Source of the DNA: Neurospora crassa OR74A
Taxonomy: Eukaryota > Ascomycota > Sordariomycetes > Sordariales > Sordariaceae
Assembly: GCF_000182925.2 (NCBI RefSeq)
Contig: NC_026507.1
Span: 3,534,001-3,598,000 of the forward strand
Reading direction: 5' to 3'
Length of the DNA: 64,000 nt
Under the pieces are notes generated by a model that was not told where the DNA came from, ran no database searches, and saw only the letters and a program-made list of their open reading frames with translations. This document shows, piece by piece, positions 10,571-21,372 of the stretch (positions are counted from its first letter, which is position 1; each line of letters begins with the position of its first letter). Made by a program: the position numbers and the translations under genes.

Positions 10571-13500
10571 ATGAATATCCACACGGCGGCTTTCGACGAC
10601 CCGGACGGCGGCGGCAACATACCCGATGTATGCTACAACCTTGTCCTTTGGTTACTTGTACGTAGTGTAATGTAGAAGCAGGTGATCAACCCGAACCAAA
10701 TCACACATTCCCTGACTTTCCTTCATTTGACCCCCCATTTGTGAGCGCATACCGCGGCGACCCTCAGACATGTGGTGGACGACCTGCATGCCGCATCAAC
10801 CCGACACGTGTTGCCGTCCGGGGAGTTCCATTCTAGACCGGCTGCCAAGACCGGGGACCCATCCTGCTGGGAGGTGGGGTCAGAGACGGTCTATTCAGGG
10901 GAGACCATTACCATAGATTCCTTGCTATGATTAGCAGTAAGAAAGAGTATAGGTATGCCCTTCATCTATACTCCATATGGGACCGATACGCATATGATGT
11001 AGCAGAGGAAGAAAGGGGGAAGAAGTTGAGTGCTGGACCCTCGCACATGCCTGAACTGCGGTGTGGGATATACCCGCGGCTCCTACAATGTCTTACCTGC
11101 CCCTGTGTACCAACCTCTCGTCACATCCATCAAAAGCAACTCCAAAAAATCCAACAGATGCTAAGAGTTGGGTTGAGCGCCGGAGTTGGTCAATAAGATG
11201 CTCTCAGCACCTTGCATCTCGCAAATCTGATTCTAAACTTGTGGGACTGTCGCGACGAGAGATGTGTAGACACTGACCAAGTCGGGATCTGGAAGAGCAC
11301 CAAGCCAACGCATGAGGGGGCCCAGGGCACGGCACCCCTTTTTGGCATCTTCACTTTTGCTACCATCACCAATGGTACCTCGCCGGCGAGATATCAGCCG
11401 CCCAGCGTGTACTTCTTTTCATTGGGAGCTTCCGTATGTCGGCGAAGCGTCCATAAACTGATTGTGATGTCACCTCTGATCGATGTCCCGATTTTGGTCA
11501 CATGAAGCGAGGCAGGGCGCCAGGACCGGCAATGGGGGCAGTAGGCTTGTGCTGGCGTTTTGGACGGGATTCGTTGTACCCAAGTCCGAGCTCGATGTGA
11601 GACGGTTTGGCGACTACTGTTGTGGTTCAAGTCGTTAGCCGAAGTCAGTCGGTTCAGAATAGCCTCGCGGCAACCCTTCTCACCTCCCCGCACGGCATCA
11701 GGCGGTAATGGTGCGCGCGGGTGTCTCGCAGGCTGCACGATACTTCCTTGCGAGCCTGGACTGGCACGTCTAGCGTAAACGAGTTGCTTCATTCACATCG
11801 CAGATGCTTATGATGAAAGAGAATGAAGGTTCAAAGACAACTGAATCTGGAAAGGAGTAGGATAGCCGCCGTGGGAAGGGGCTTTGCGGGGAGGTGGTCG
11901 GGTGCCGAACAAAAAAAATCGAGATGCGATTGCCGTGGAATGGAATGCCGTGCGGGACTCGATGTCCCCTGTTTACCTTTCAGAGTGCTTCAGTCCTCAA
12001 GCCGTGACGTTTACACAGTACAAGTGCCTAGGGTGGATCTCGACTCGGTAGCTCCTGGCGTGCCTGCGCTGGCTCTCCTGGGAGCAGCCGCACTGCAGTG
12101 CTAGCATCGATCCGCTGGCTCCTGCTGCTGCGATACATCACTACCTCTACACAGTATGGGCCATACGCCGCGCATTGCGCACCTGGAAAGACGGACTGCT
12201 CGATTCTAGTGCGGATTTCGGCTTTGTGGAGGAGGATAACCCGACTGCGCCTTATTGATATTCCGCCTGTCTACAACCTCTACGGGCTTCCCCAAAGGTT
12301 AGGATCAGTGATTGTTGGGATTAGGTCCGAAGTGCAAGGGGGCGGTGAGAGGTCCCCGCGTGTGGAGGGGAAAAGATAGCTTTCTATACGATGTGAATCC
12401 GAGCTGAGTTCTCGTTGTCGTGGTTTGAGATGATGACTTAAGTTCCTTTGGGAGATGGTCGCTGCGCGCGAAAGACATGCCCAGCTCGTCGGGTGGGGTT
12501 AAAGCCAACGATTTTGTAGCGTAAACCCCACACAGTCAGTTTATCCTACGTCGGCATTGCACCTCGATCTCGCCTCGCATCTTCATCTTTACAACTCAAC
12601 TTGAACAACATGTTGGACTATGTATTTCGCAACCACAGACGAAGAAAGCTTTCAAGATATCCCTGACAGAGACAAATATATACCCTGGCATCTCTGACTA
12701 CACATTTCCACAGTTCAATTTACCTTCCTCTTACACTAGTATCCCTGGGTTACTCCCCGAACTCGAATTCGGTTGTGTGGACGACAGGAGCTGAACACAA
12801 AACGCGAGTCAAGCGAGCCTTTGGCTAGGCGAATCCAAAATCCATTTCCACCCGTTTCCACCATTCCGCCGTGTATTCAATCCCTCATTTCACTGGCGGC
12901 AATTCCGTCGCCCCGCACGTAACAGGTCTGCCGGAGAAAGCACCGATGAGCTGATAACTGAGCGCGCCGATGCGACGCCAAGTGCCACTGTCTTCCATCT
13001 GTCATCCATCCCAAGTCCCATTTGGTATGGAGTGGGAAATCCTGCCACGCCTATACCGCTTGCTGGGCACAAGTTGAGAGAATCAAACTTCAACATCGCA
13101 TGGTCACACAGCAGCACACGCGACGGACGAGCCGGAACAGAGCCAGAGCATCACCTCGGGATGAGGGAATAGTTGGGCGCTCACACCGTCGCTCCGGGTC
13201 GCGTGCTACTGGCGCTTTTTGGTGTTGTCGGTTTGGCTGGCTGAAGGCTAGAGTTAGGTACGATCTGGGAATGCGAGTGCATAAATACCTCTACATGTAC
13301 CTAGGGGTCACGGCGTTGCCCTGGCTGAAACGGCGCAGGAGCCCGCCCAGGGACGGCGTTTAAGGCAATTTCCAGGCATGATATTCAGGAGGGGGGGGGG
13401 GGGGGGAGGACGGGATGCCACCGACGCACGCTACAGGCCAAGCAACTGAACCAAGTGGTAACAAAAGTTGACCAGGGCACGGCCGGACAAACTTGGACGA

Positions 13501-14465
13501 GTCGCGGATAGGAGCACGACATGACATCTGATTCCATGGCTTTCCCACTGGCTGGGTTTGATCATCTTCCTGTCACCTCCCTCCATTGCACTATGTATTG
13601 ATGTGGATGTCGCTCGGGTATTGGTGTTGGATGCGTGGCTGCGTTGTGACTGTGTCACTCCGACAAATGCACTCGTGCTGTTTGGTAAATGTTAGCAATA
13701 TTCACTTTTTCACGCCAGTGGCACAGCACCACAAGTGAGACGTACTAACTGCCACTAACAAGCATGTTCCATGTCCGTTGAGCTGCGCTGGACCGTCCAT
13801 CGTCCCGCCGACTCCAGTCGAGCTGGCGCGAGCTGGCGCTTCACAAACACAGCTGCCGTCATCATGCACTTCAGCTCGCAACAGGAATTTTCCTCCCTTG
13901 CACCCAGTTTCAGAATAATCTCATCGTTCATTCAGTCATCCTCAAAAGCCATTCCAGAACTCAAGACCACCTCAGCCTAGTAACACTACACTACGTCTGC
14001 AGGAATCACAGAGCAATATTCATACTTTCCAGGTTTCCTTTGGCGCTGGCGCAACGATCCCTTACTTTCTACGATTCACAGCGAGTAGCACTCACCACTC
14101 ACTACTCATCAGGCCGCTGGTTCTGGTTCTCAACTTTCCAACATCTCCACGTCATTCAATCGCCCACCGATTCCCGTAACCAATCGATATTGCACCGCAC
14201 CAGCACCCGCTGGCTGTGAAGATCCAGTCTTGGCTTAACACGATTCCATTTGCAACAATATTTTAAACGTCGCAGCCTGGTCCTTTTCTTTCGACGAAAA
14301 CCGACGACGTCCAGGCAACAATCCACTTTCCCCTCATCTATCCGGCGCCAAATCAAGTATCGTCTCGGCACCTTATCAAATTTGACAACCTTGACGACTA
14401 CAACCATCTCGCACGCGACTTCTAGGCCAAATCATCAATCACTTACCTTCTGAGAAACTTTCAAA
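10571..14465. other. Gene-free region and leader of the following gene
   Basis: About 3.9 kb. The open frames are short and overlap on both strands (for example 11394-11792 minus), with no domain recognised. The last ~500 bases (13960-14465) are rich in CACTAC/CTCAC and CT tracts and look like a long 5' leader and promoter for the gene starting at 14466. A small frame at 13771-13980 could be an upstream ORF in that leader, but its start context and expression are unknown. Confidence 0.4.
13391..13406. repeat. G16 homopolymer
   Basis: Uninterrupted run of about 16 G in intergenic sequence. Its length may be inaccurate in the assembly. Confidence 0.85.
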
Positions 14466-15365
14466 ATGTCCAAACTTCTCAACGGTCTGCTTAGGGAGCA
14501 ACACCACCAGAACCAGCATAGCCTCGGGCCCGGCTTCGGCCATGGTCATGGTCATCCGCACTCTTCCGAATTCCACGGTCCCAACCGGGACCACATGATA
14601 AGCGCAAAGGCAGCGACTCTGATTCTCCGTGGTGTGATTGCGACCGGACCCGACCCATCCTCGGCTTTCCGGACTTCTTCACCTACATCTGGCCCCAGCC
14701 CCACATCCCGGCCCAACACTAGTTCCGGCCACAACCCGACCAGCTCACAGCTATTCACCCTTTCTTCCCAACAGCAACATCAAGACCAATACCGAGTCCA
14801 CACCCAGGGCCAACAACACGGTGCGGCCGAGTACGAGTACGACGACGACGATCATTATGAAGATGATCAGTATGACGACGACGAAGCGCCCACTTCTGCT
14901 GCTAGCAGCTTCAGCAGCACTCACGGCAGCGTCGTAGTCGGCGGCGGCAGTTTCTGTAGCAGGGACTGGTTCGATGCTCGACAACCTTCTGCTGCTGCGG
15001 TGGCGGCGGCGACTGCCTCGTTTGGGTCTTCGACCACGAGACCGGCGTCGTCGTCGTTATCGTTGCCGCACAACCCGTCTGTTCCGAGCGGGGTCCCCAG
15101 ATCGATGGTTGCTGCAGGCGTCGGAGGCATCGGCATTGGCAGCGGCAGAGAAAGTGTTTGCGGAGTCATGCAGCACCCCCACCACCAACACTCCAGGTCT
15201 GTACCGGTTCTAATGTCAATGAAGGACCAGTACAGCCGGATGGCCATGATGCAGAACGCTCGCAATGGGAGCCGAGGGTATTTGGATGTGGATGATGAAG
15301 AGGAGGGAGGTGAAGATGAACGGGGATTCGTAATGCCAAACAGCAAGAGGGCTCGGCGAGGCTGA
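14466..15365 (+). CDS. Unknown low-complexity protein, His/Ser/Asp-rich (299 aa)
   Basis: A single-exon frame starting at ATG 14466 (context AAAATGT) and ending in TGA at 15363-15365. I do not recognise a family. The N-terminus (MSKLLNGLLREQHHQNQ, then GHGHGHPHSS) is polar and His-rich. Residues about 40-55 (SAKAATLILRGVIATGPDP) are the only ordered-looking part. An acidic block EYEYDDDDHYEDDQYDDDE follows near residue 122, then Ala/Ser-rich sequence, a His-rich patch and a final acidic/basic tail ending SKRARRG, which could be a nuclear localisation signal. The long CT-rich leader, good start context and uninterrupted frame support a real gene, but low complexity alone can leave such frames open. 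It is convergent with the polynucleotide kinase gene. Confidence 0.6.
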   Translation: MSKLLNGLLREQHHQNQHSLGPGFGHGHGHPHSSEFHGPNRDHMISAKAATLILRGVIATGPDPSSAFRTSSPTSGPSPTSRPNTSSGHNPTSSQLFTLSSQQQHQDQYRVHTQGQQHGAAEYEYDDDDHYEDDQYDDDEAPTSAASSFSSTHGSVVVGGGSFCSRDWFDARQPSAAAVAAATASFGSSTTRPASSSLSLPHNPSVPSGVPRSMVAAGVGGIGIGSGRESVCGVMQHPHHQHSRSVPVLMSMKDQYSRMAMMQNARNGSRGYLDVDDEEEGGEDERGFVMPNSKRARRG

Positions 15366-16168
15366 ATTTGCAGCTTGAAAAAACAAACTGGGAGGGGGAA
15401 AGGAGGGGGAAAAGTTCGCAGCTAAAGAGGGATTTGAAATGAAAAGTAGGCAGGTCTGCTGCAGGTGGATGCGGGTGCGCTGCACCTGATTCTACCAAGC
15501 CAAGGGATGCAATGGACGAACAAGGATACGGGGCAAGGAAATGAACGAATGTGCAAACGACCGAACGACTTTTACGACTCAAAAGCATTTAATGTAACAC
15601 GAAAGGGAGAAAGAGGGAACAAAGGAAATGATAGGGGGGGCATGACATGATATCACAGAAAAAAAAGACATGAAGGGAAAACAACCGGGCGTGAGCACAT
15701 GCTTTATACGATGGGACGAGGGAAACAAGAAGAAGGGGGGCCAAAGCGAGGTGTCTGGGTCATGGAAGGGGTACAGGGTATTCCGTCAAGAGGGTCAGGG
15801 TTGGCTTTTATTTTCTTCTCACACAGACATGGCGGCAAGAGACGTGCAGACTTTTTCTTTTCCTTCTTACCACGACGGCAGATAAAGGAGGACACATATG
15901 AACGAATGATGAGGAAAGACGGAAAAAAAAGTCATGATAAACATACGTAGGTTAGGCCAAGCAAGGGTAGGTAGCCACGTCATCACTTCAAATTCCAGAG
16001 ACGTGTCTTGGCATGATGAGAAAGAACGAAGAGACTTTGCCTAGCAGACCGAAGCTCAAGAGGCTGTATATCAAATCAAGCAAGAACAAGGCCGAAACCA
16101 AAACCACTCAGGAAAACGTCGGGTATTTCGCTAACATGCGCAACATCAAGACCTATCATGACTAAGCC
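15366..16168. other. Convergent 3' region
   Basis: About 800 bases between two converging genes, probably both 3' UTRs. Purine-rich on the plus strand (AAAGGGAGAAAG, AAGAAGAAGG). No gene is seen. Confidence 0.5.
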
Positions 16169-18139
16169 CTAAATCCAGTATTTCCCCCATATTTCGTATT
16201 CCTCTTTGGTTCCTCTGAACTTGAAGTCCACCTCGGTAACGTCCTGGAAGCCTTCTTTGACCTTGGGCTCCTTGAACCGGCTATTGAAGCTGTTGAAGGC
16301 AAGCTTCGGGAGTGATGTTCGGGATTCGGGGTTAAGCTGTTGATCAGGGAAAGACAGAGAGAGAGGGGTTAGCGACTACCAGCTAGCTGAAGGAAGGAAG
16401 GAAGGAAGGAAGAGGGGAAAAGAAAGAGCAAGAAAAGAACAAAAACAAAAAAAAAAAAACGCATAACTCACTGGTTTATTCAACGCCCTCACGGCATCGT
16501 TGTGCTCACAAACAACCAACGGCGTCCGAAACCACACACACCGAACCGGCACCCCCTGTTTCTTCGCGAGCTCAACCCACTGCTTGCGGGTATCCGGATC
16601 GGGATTGGTGTTGTCCACCACCACCGAGTCGCCTTCCTTCAAGTACTCGGTCGCTGCCTTGAGGCACTTGTCTTTGGACTTCAGCACGTCCTGGTTGACC
16701 CGCTCGAAACCAAGAGGTTTCAGATGCCGCCAGTAAAAGGTCGACTTGCCGGCGCCGGGGGGGCCGACGAAGAGGACTAGTTCCTGGGGGGAGGTTTTGG
16801 TGAAGAGGATTTCTTCTTTTTTCGAGGAGGATGACGATGAGGAGGAGTCTGGATCGGTAGTGGTAGGTGAGGAGGGATAAGGGTATTTGACCAGGTCGAA
16901 ATCCCTGGTGAAATTCCTCGGCTCCTCCCCCAAAAAGAACTCCTCGGGCGTTTGGTACTGGATGCCCACGTTGTGCGCTAGGTTGCGGTCTGAGCAGCTA
17001 AAGTCTTTGGGAGTTGCGGTCGCTTTAATACGCCCATTACTATTTGGTGGAAGCTCTGACTGGCGACCGCCGGCGTCGCCGACGAAGATGCTGTTCTCAA
17101 GGTCGATGTCGTCGTCGTTGAACAGGTTGTAGTCGGCCTTCATTTCTAGCCACATCCCGGGGCGTGGCTTGCGGTAGATGTCCTTGCCTGTGGCGGCGTA
17201 GAGCGTCGTGGGGATGTCGAGCTGGGAGAGCACGGCGGAGCATTTTTGCTTGAATTGGGGCACGCGGTCGAGTTGGGCTTTGGGGGTCTTGGGTTTGGAG
17301 GAGGAGGAGGAGGAGGAGGGAGAGGCGTGGAGGGTTAGGCCGCCTTGGTTGGTGAAGATTATGACTTGGTATCTGATGTTTTCCGAAAAAGGTTAGCTAT
17401 CTGATCTGGATGTTGGGTTGGGGTGATCATGAGGACGCACCCTTCTTCATTGTACAGCTTTCGCAAGCGATCAGGGACCGAGTGGTGCCACCATTTCCAG
17501 TCGGCTGCGTCGTGAGAGTGTTTCTTGCCAGAGGCCGATGTGATCAGGGTCGAGTCCTGTTAACACGAATTAGAATGATTGAAGGCCGGGTTGCTGGGCA
17601 CAATCTAGGCTCCTACAAGATCGAAGGCTGCAATCTTCCTCCTCTTGACTGTTGTATTCACTGATTCATCGTTCGTCGGCGATCCTTCCGGGACGTACTT
17701 GGCTACAAGAAGGGTGGCAGGCGAGTCGGCATCGGGGCTTTTCTCTGTCCAGGTGGTTCGGTCCTTTGGTTTCTGGGATACGGGGGTAAAGAAGCTTGCG
17801 ACCGCACTCTCTGTATGTTGCGCAGGAAGTGTTAGCGCATGCGCTCACTGCATAACAGAAGAATGACGGGCAATGGAGCGAACTTGAGATGGCGGTTTGG
17901 GCTTTGCGCTTCAAGGGCGGGGGAGAAATCGAGCGATCGCCTTCCTCTGCAGGACGTTTTGTAGGTCCCATGACTTTTTGGGTTATAGAGAATGATCGTG
18001 CAAAATGATGTGGTGTGGGCAAACGAAGGGAAGTGGTCGGACATAGGCAGACGCGTCGAGTTATCGTGAGTTGTCCCATGGGTAATGCAGAGACGCGCCT
18101 GTGGAAGCTCGAGCAGGGGATTGCTAGGAGCGAAACCAT
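16169..18139 (-). CDS. pnk1: Polynucleotide kinase 3'-phosphatase (PNKP/Pnk1), with apparent 1-base frame disruption
   Basis: A DNA end-repair enzyme that removes 3'-phosphates and phosphorylates 5'-OH ends in single-strand break repair. Exons: 18139 (or 17971)-17884, 17810-17617, 17556-17441, 17373-16472 and 16336-16169. The HAD phosphatase motif AAFDL/DSTLIT is split by the second intron (17557-17616). It is followed by VIIFTNQGG, YRKPRPGMW and FVGDAGGR, then the kinase domain with Walker A GPPGAGKST and VVVDNTNPD. Two starts are possible. The inner ATG (17971) gives MGPTKRPAEEGD with a KRK-type nuclear signal. The outer in-frame ATG (18139) adds 56 residues without any Asp or Glu that look like a mitochondrial presequence (FARSFSI). 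Exon 4 has one base too many: the frame of VIIFTNQGG does not continue into the downstream LTLHASP...VPQFKQK frame, around GGCGGGCC at 17337-17346. All other junctions fit. The last intron (16337-16471) contains a GGAA repeat. Confidence 0.88.
16389..16412. repeat. (AAGG)n microsatellite in an intron
   Basis: About six GGAA/AAGG units inside the last intron of the polynucleotide kinase gene, followed by an A-rich run. On the coding strand this is the pyrimidine-rich part of the intron. Confidence 0.85.
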
Positions 18140-21100
18140 GTGACGAGCCGCGGTAGCGCGTGCATTGAAGGTCCTACAAGAAACAAAGACATTGTCCGCT
18201 TTGATGCGCAGACTTTATGGATTATTCTGTAGATATCCGCTGGCCAAACACCACCCACAATTCCCCTCATGCCCCTGCAGAGGCCTGTCTACAATCTGGA
18301 CGTCAACATTACACAGGTTTCCGCATCCCATTCAATGGCATTAATCGCCATCACCAGGCACCTTGCCAGCTCCTGCAAATTCTGGCCACCGGCTTTTGTT
18401 ACACACAGCTATTCTAGCTTTTAGATTTGATTGAGATTATGTCTTCCACAACAGCGCGTGGTCGCAGTCAAATCAGTGCCGGAAACCCGGAGAGATGAAG
18501 TGTGCTGAACACTTCAAGTTGCCACGGCAGAAGGATCATGGAAAGAACAACCTTCTACAGATTCATATGCTCATCAGTGCGACTGAACACCATCCTCACC
18601 TTGTCCACTGTCGGTTGTAGGGCCGTACGCACCGCCTGATTCCGTAAGCTAACCCTCCATCCTGAGCCTCAAGACTTGATCCCCCAAGAGCGCTTTGTTG
18701 AACAAACGTGTTCGAAACGAGTCGCACCTCGTAAGGCAGCAAATCGGTGCCGTTTCGAAGAAAACACGCGCGCGGGTACAAGCATAAACAAACCTTTATA
18801 TGCAGAGATCACGGGGTACAACGGTGCACAGTGTTCGGGCCAGAAGAGAGGATGAATAGGACCGACCAATCCGAGTAATAAACGTCGTGAAACTTGTCTC
18901 GGTGCAAGCCCAGACGAGTGAGAAGGGGATAGCAGCGCACCACCTCCTCGTCAGCGACGTTACCTTTGGGCGACATGGAATATCGACAGTCTTCTCTGGG
19001 TTAGATCACAGCTTGACGTGCCGTAAACCCGGGGTTGGCGGATCGCTCACTATCTTGACGTTACCTTTACCGAGCCTGCAAATCAACGAAACTCGAGCCC
19101 ACCGTCCTCGCATAGGTCTCTCCCTCAAAGGATCAAGGACTGTAACGTGTCCTGTGCCATACTGGTCTGTCAATTTGGGTGGTTTGGGTGGTTTGGGTGG
19201 TTTAGCTATGTTGCCGATCCCAACAGCAGAGCAGCAAGCCTTGTTCCTACGCTCAAGTTCTGTGCCATTGGGATCACTACAGTGCCGTCAGAATTCACCG
19301 TCCACAACACCCAGAAACGGCCATATGCTGTGCTTGTTTACGCAACAGCTTCATGGTGGCGCAAACTGTTGGTTGTCTGATTCGGCCCTTTCGTTTTCAG
19401 CTCACTCATTCAGACAGCGAATCTCGGTTCGTGGTCTCGCTGATGGATGCGCAACTTGCAATATCTACACTGCCTTGGACGCTGGAAAGACGTTCGGAGA
19501 GGACGAGACATCATCTTCTTGGCGAAGCTACTATGACGTCACTCAAGGACCCCTACTCTTTGTTAAGCTTTCTTGGCATCTACATATGTACATTGTTTCG
19601 CTCACGACGGTTGAGCACTTGTAGACATCAGAATCAAGAACCCTCGGGCACCAAAGGGCCGGGACCGAGGAGCTTGCTATCACTGATTATCCGTCCTAGC
19701 CTCCAGCGTATAACTCCCCAAAATACTGCCTCACGGCGAGAACATCAGCCATTTGGTCAGGTGTTCCAAGTGAAATTAGCCATATCCGGCCGCTTGGGAA
19801 AGGTGCTTTTGTCTCCTGCATCAGGTCAACCGACCAAAGCTCGAGAGGTGTGATGGGGTAGCAATGAAGGAATGTCGGCTGCAACGGGAACCGGGAGTTC
19901 GGCGCAGAATCAGGCAGTGGACCAGCACAAATATTCGACCTGGTGGGTGAGAAACCCCATGGGGATGACAGGGGACGGCTCGGATGGCTTGAGCCGCTCT
20001 GGGGAACCTAGTAGCCTCCAGACCAGCATGATGAATGTGAGGTCATGAATAGCTGCGCCGCAGAGTTTCGAAACAACGTTTCCCTTGCAAAAAGGAGCTG
20101 CCTTATACAATGTGGAAGACTGCCAGTCACAAGCGTGAGCTGTCGACGTTTCACTTGTTCCTGGAATAGGAATGGAACGAAAGAGGAATGAGGGAAAGGT
20201 GGACAGTCGGCAACATGGAAGGCCCTTGAGGGGTTCGAAACAAGTTCATTAGTCCAAGTGGAAGATGGCCGCCAGACTCCAAGTCGGTCTGCTAGGCAAC
20301 CCGGGGCTGGAGAGTGGTCGATGAGATCCAATGATTTTCCTGGACGTCGATGCCCGTTCCCATCCAAGGTCATGGGGCTGTTGCATGTACGATCCCTACT
20401 ACTTTTAATTTACGTAAACGGTTGTGCCTCCCCCAACTTCCTTCTTCGGTCACGATCGGCTGCAGTGCAGCACCCGGTAGGGAGGTGGTCAAAGCCGTTG
20501 GTTCGATGTCCGAGACTGGCTACCATGAGCTGCTGCAGAATGGCAGAGCTCCGAGTGTCGAGGAAGTCCTTACCATCCAACTCACCAAATAGAAATGAGC
20601 AGGGCAGCCGTGGTCTTGAGTACTTATGGGAGAGAGCAACCGGTGTTGTTTAACAATTGCACATGCACCGCTTTTACTCTTCCCTACCGGACGTCTGCCT
20701 TTATGCCCATTGAACAGCCGCATCGAGTCCACGTCTCCGGGTAACTGTACCTCTGCTGGACACTGTCGGCCTTGTAATTATCAGCCCGGTTGAAATCTCA
20801 GCTCGCAGCCTTGCTCCTTCCCTATTGCAATGCCGCTTCCCAGGAGACCTTGAGCAACACGTACACCAGACCCACCTGATGAGTGCAGTGAATGCCCAAG
20901 AGAGACAGATTCAACCTGCCTGATTCCTTCCAGAAGTGAAGCAAGTGGAATCCGCTCTCAGGCTTCCTCCTGCCCGGGCCTTCACTTGGTTGCCCCTTCA
21001 CTTTGTCGGAACTCCGTACGTACAAAGCCCCGGGGAGGGTCCAGGCTTCACTTGCTGCCGTACTTCGTCTGCTTGGTTGTAACCTTTAAAGCTCCTCTGC

Positions 21101-21372
21101 TTTCCCCCCTCTTCCTCTTCCACCTTTTTGGTTTTCTACCGCAAGTCAATCGATCCTTGGCTTTCACTTCCTACCCTTCACCTCTATTTTCGACACTCCT
21201 CTTTTGGTTGCCGAAACACCTACAAAATCGCCCACAAAGTATCGCTACTATCAGATTTCCTCCGACCTTGATAACCGCCTACCTCGTCGACCCTCGTGGT
21301 ATATGCCTCCATAGCACCTTCCTGAATCCTATATACGATTTTGGACCTTGCCTTGGGCAAACCCACGACACG
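18140..21372. other. Gene-free region and promoter of the hexose transporter
   Basis: About 3.2 kb between divergently read genes. The longest frame (18887-19624 plus, 245 codons) starts at GTG, has a biased composition and no domain, so I do not call it. A nine-base repeat TTTGGGTGG occurs three times at about 19176-19203. The last ~300 bases (21080-21370) are CT-rich (CTTCCACC, CACTTCCTACCC) and fit a transporter leader. A CCGGGG hexamer at 21030-21035 matches the loose CreA/CRE-1 consensus SYGGRG, which is too short to be decisive. Confidence 0.45.

Noticed and set aside
10231-10576. hAT-type insertion with 8-bp target duplication
   Set aside because: The 8 bases outside the CAGG ends differ on the two sides, while TA matches on both, so a TA-type element fits better.
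18887-19624. 245-codon open frame on the plus strand
   Set aside because: Begins at GTG rather than ATG, contains a TTTGGGTGG tandem repeat read as Gly-Leu-Gly, has no domain, and is overlapped by other frames (19353-19853). Not convincing.
21030-21035. CCGGGG as a carbon-repression (CRE-1) site upstream of the hexose transporter
   Set aside because: The SYGGRG consensus is six bases with three degenerate positions and is expected often by chance. No second adjacent site was seen.
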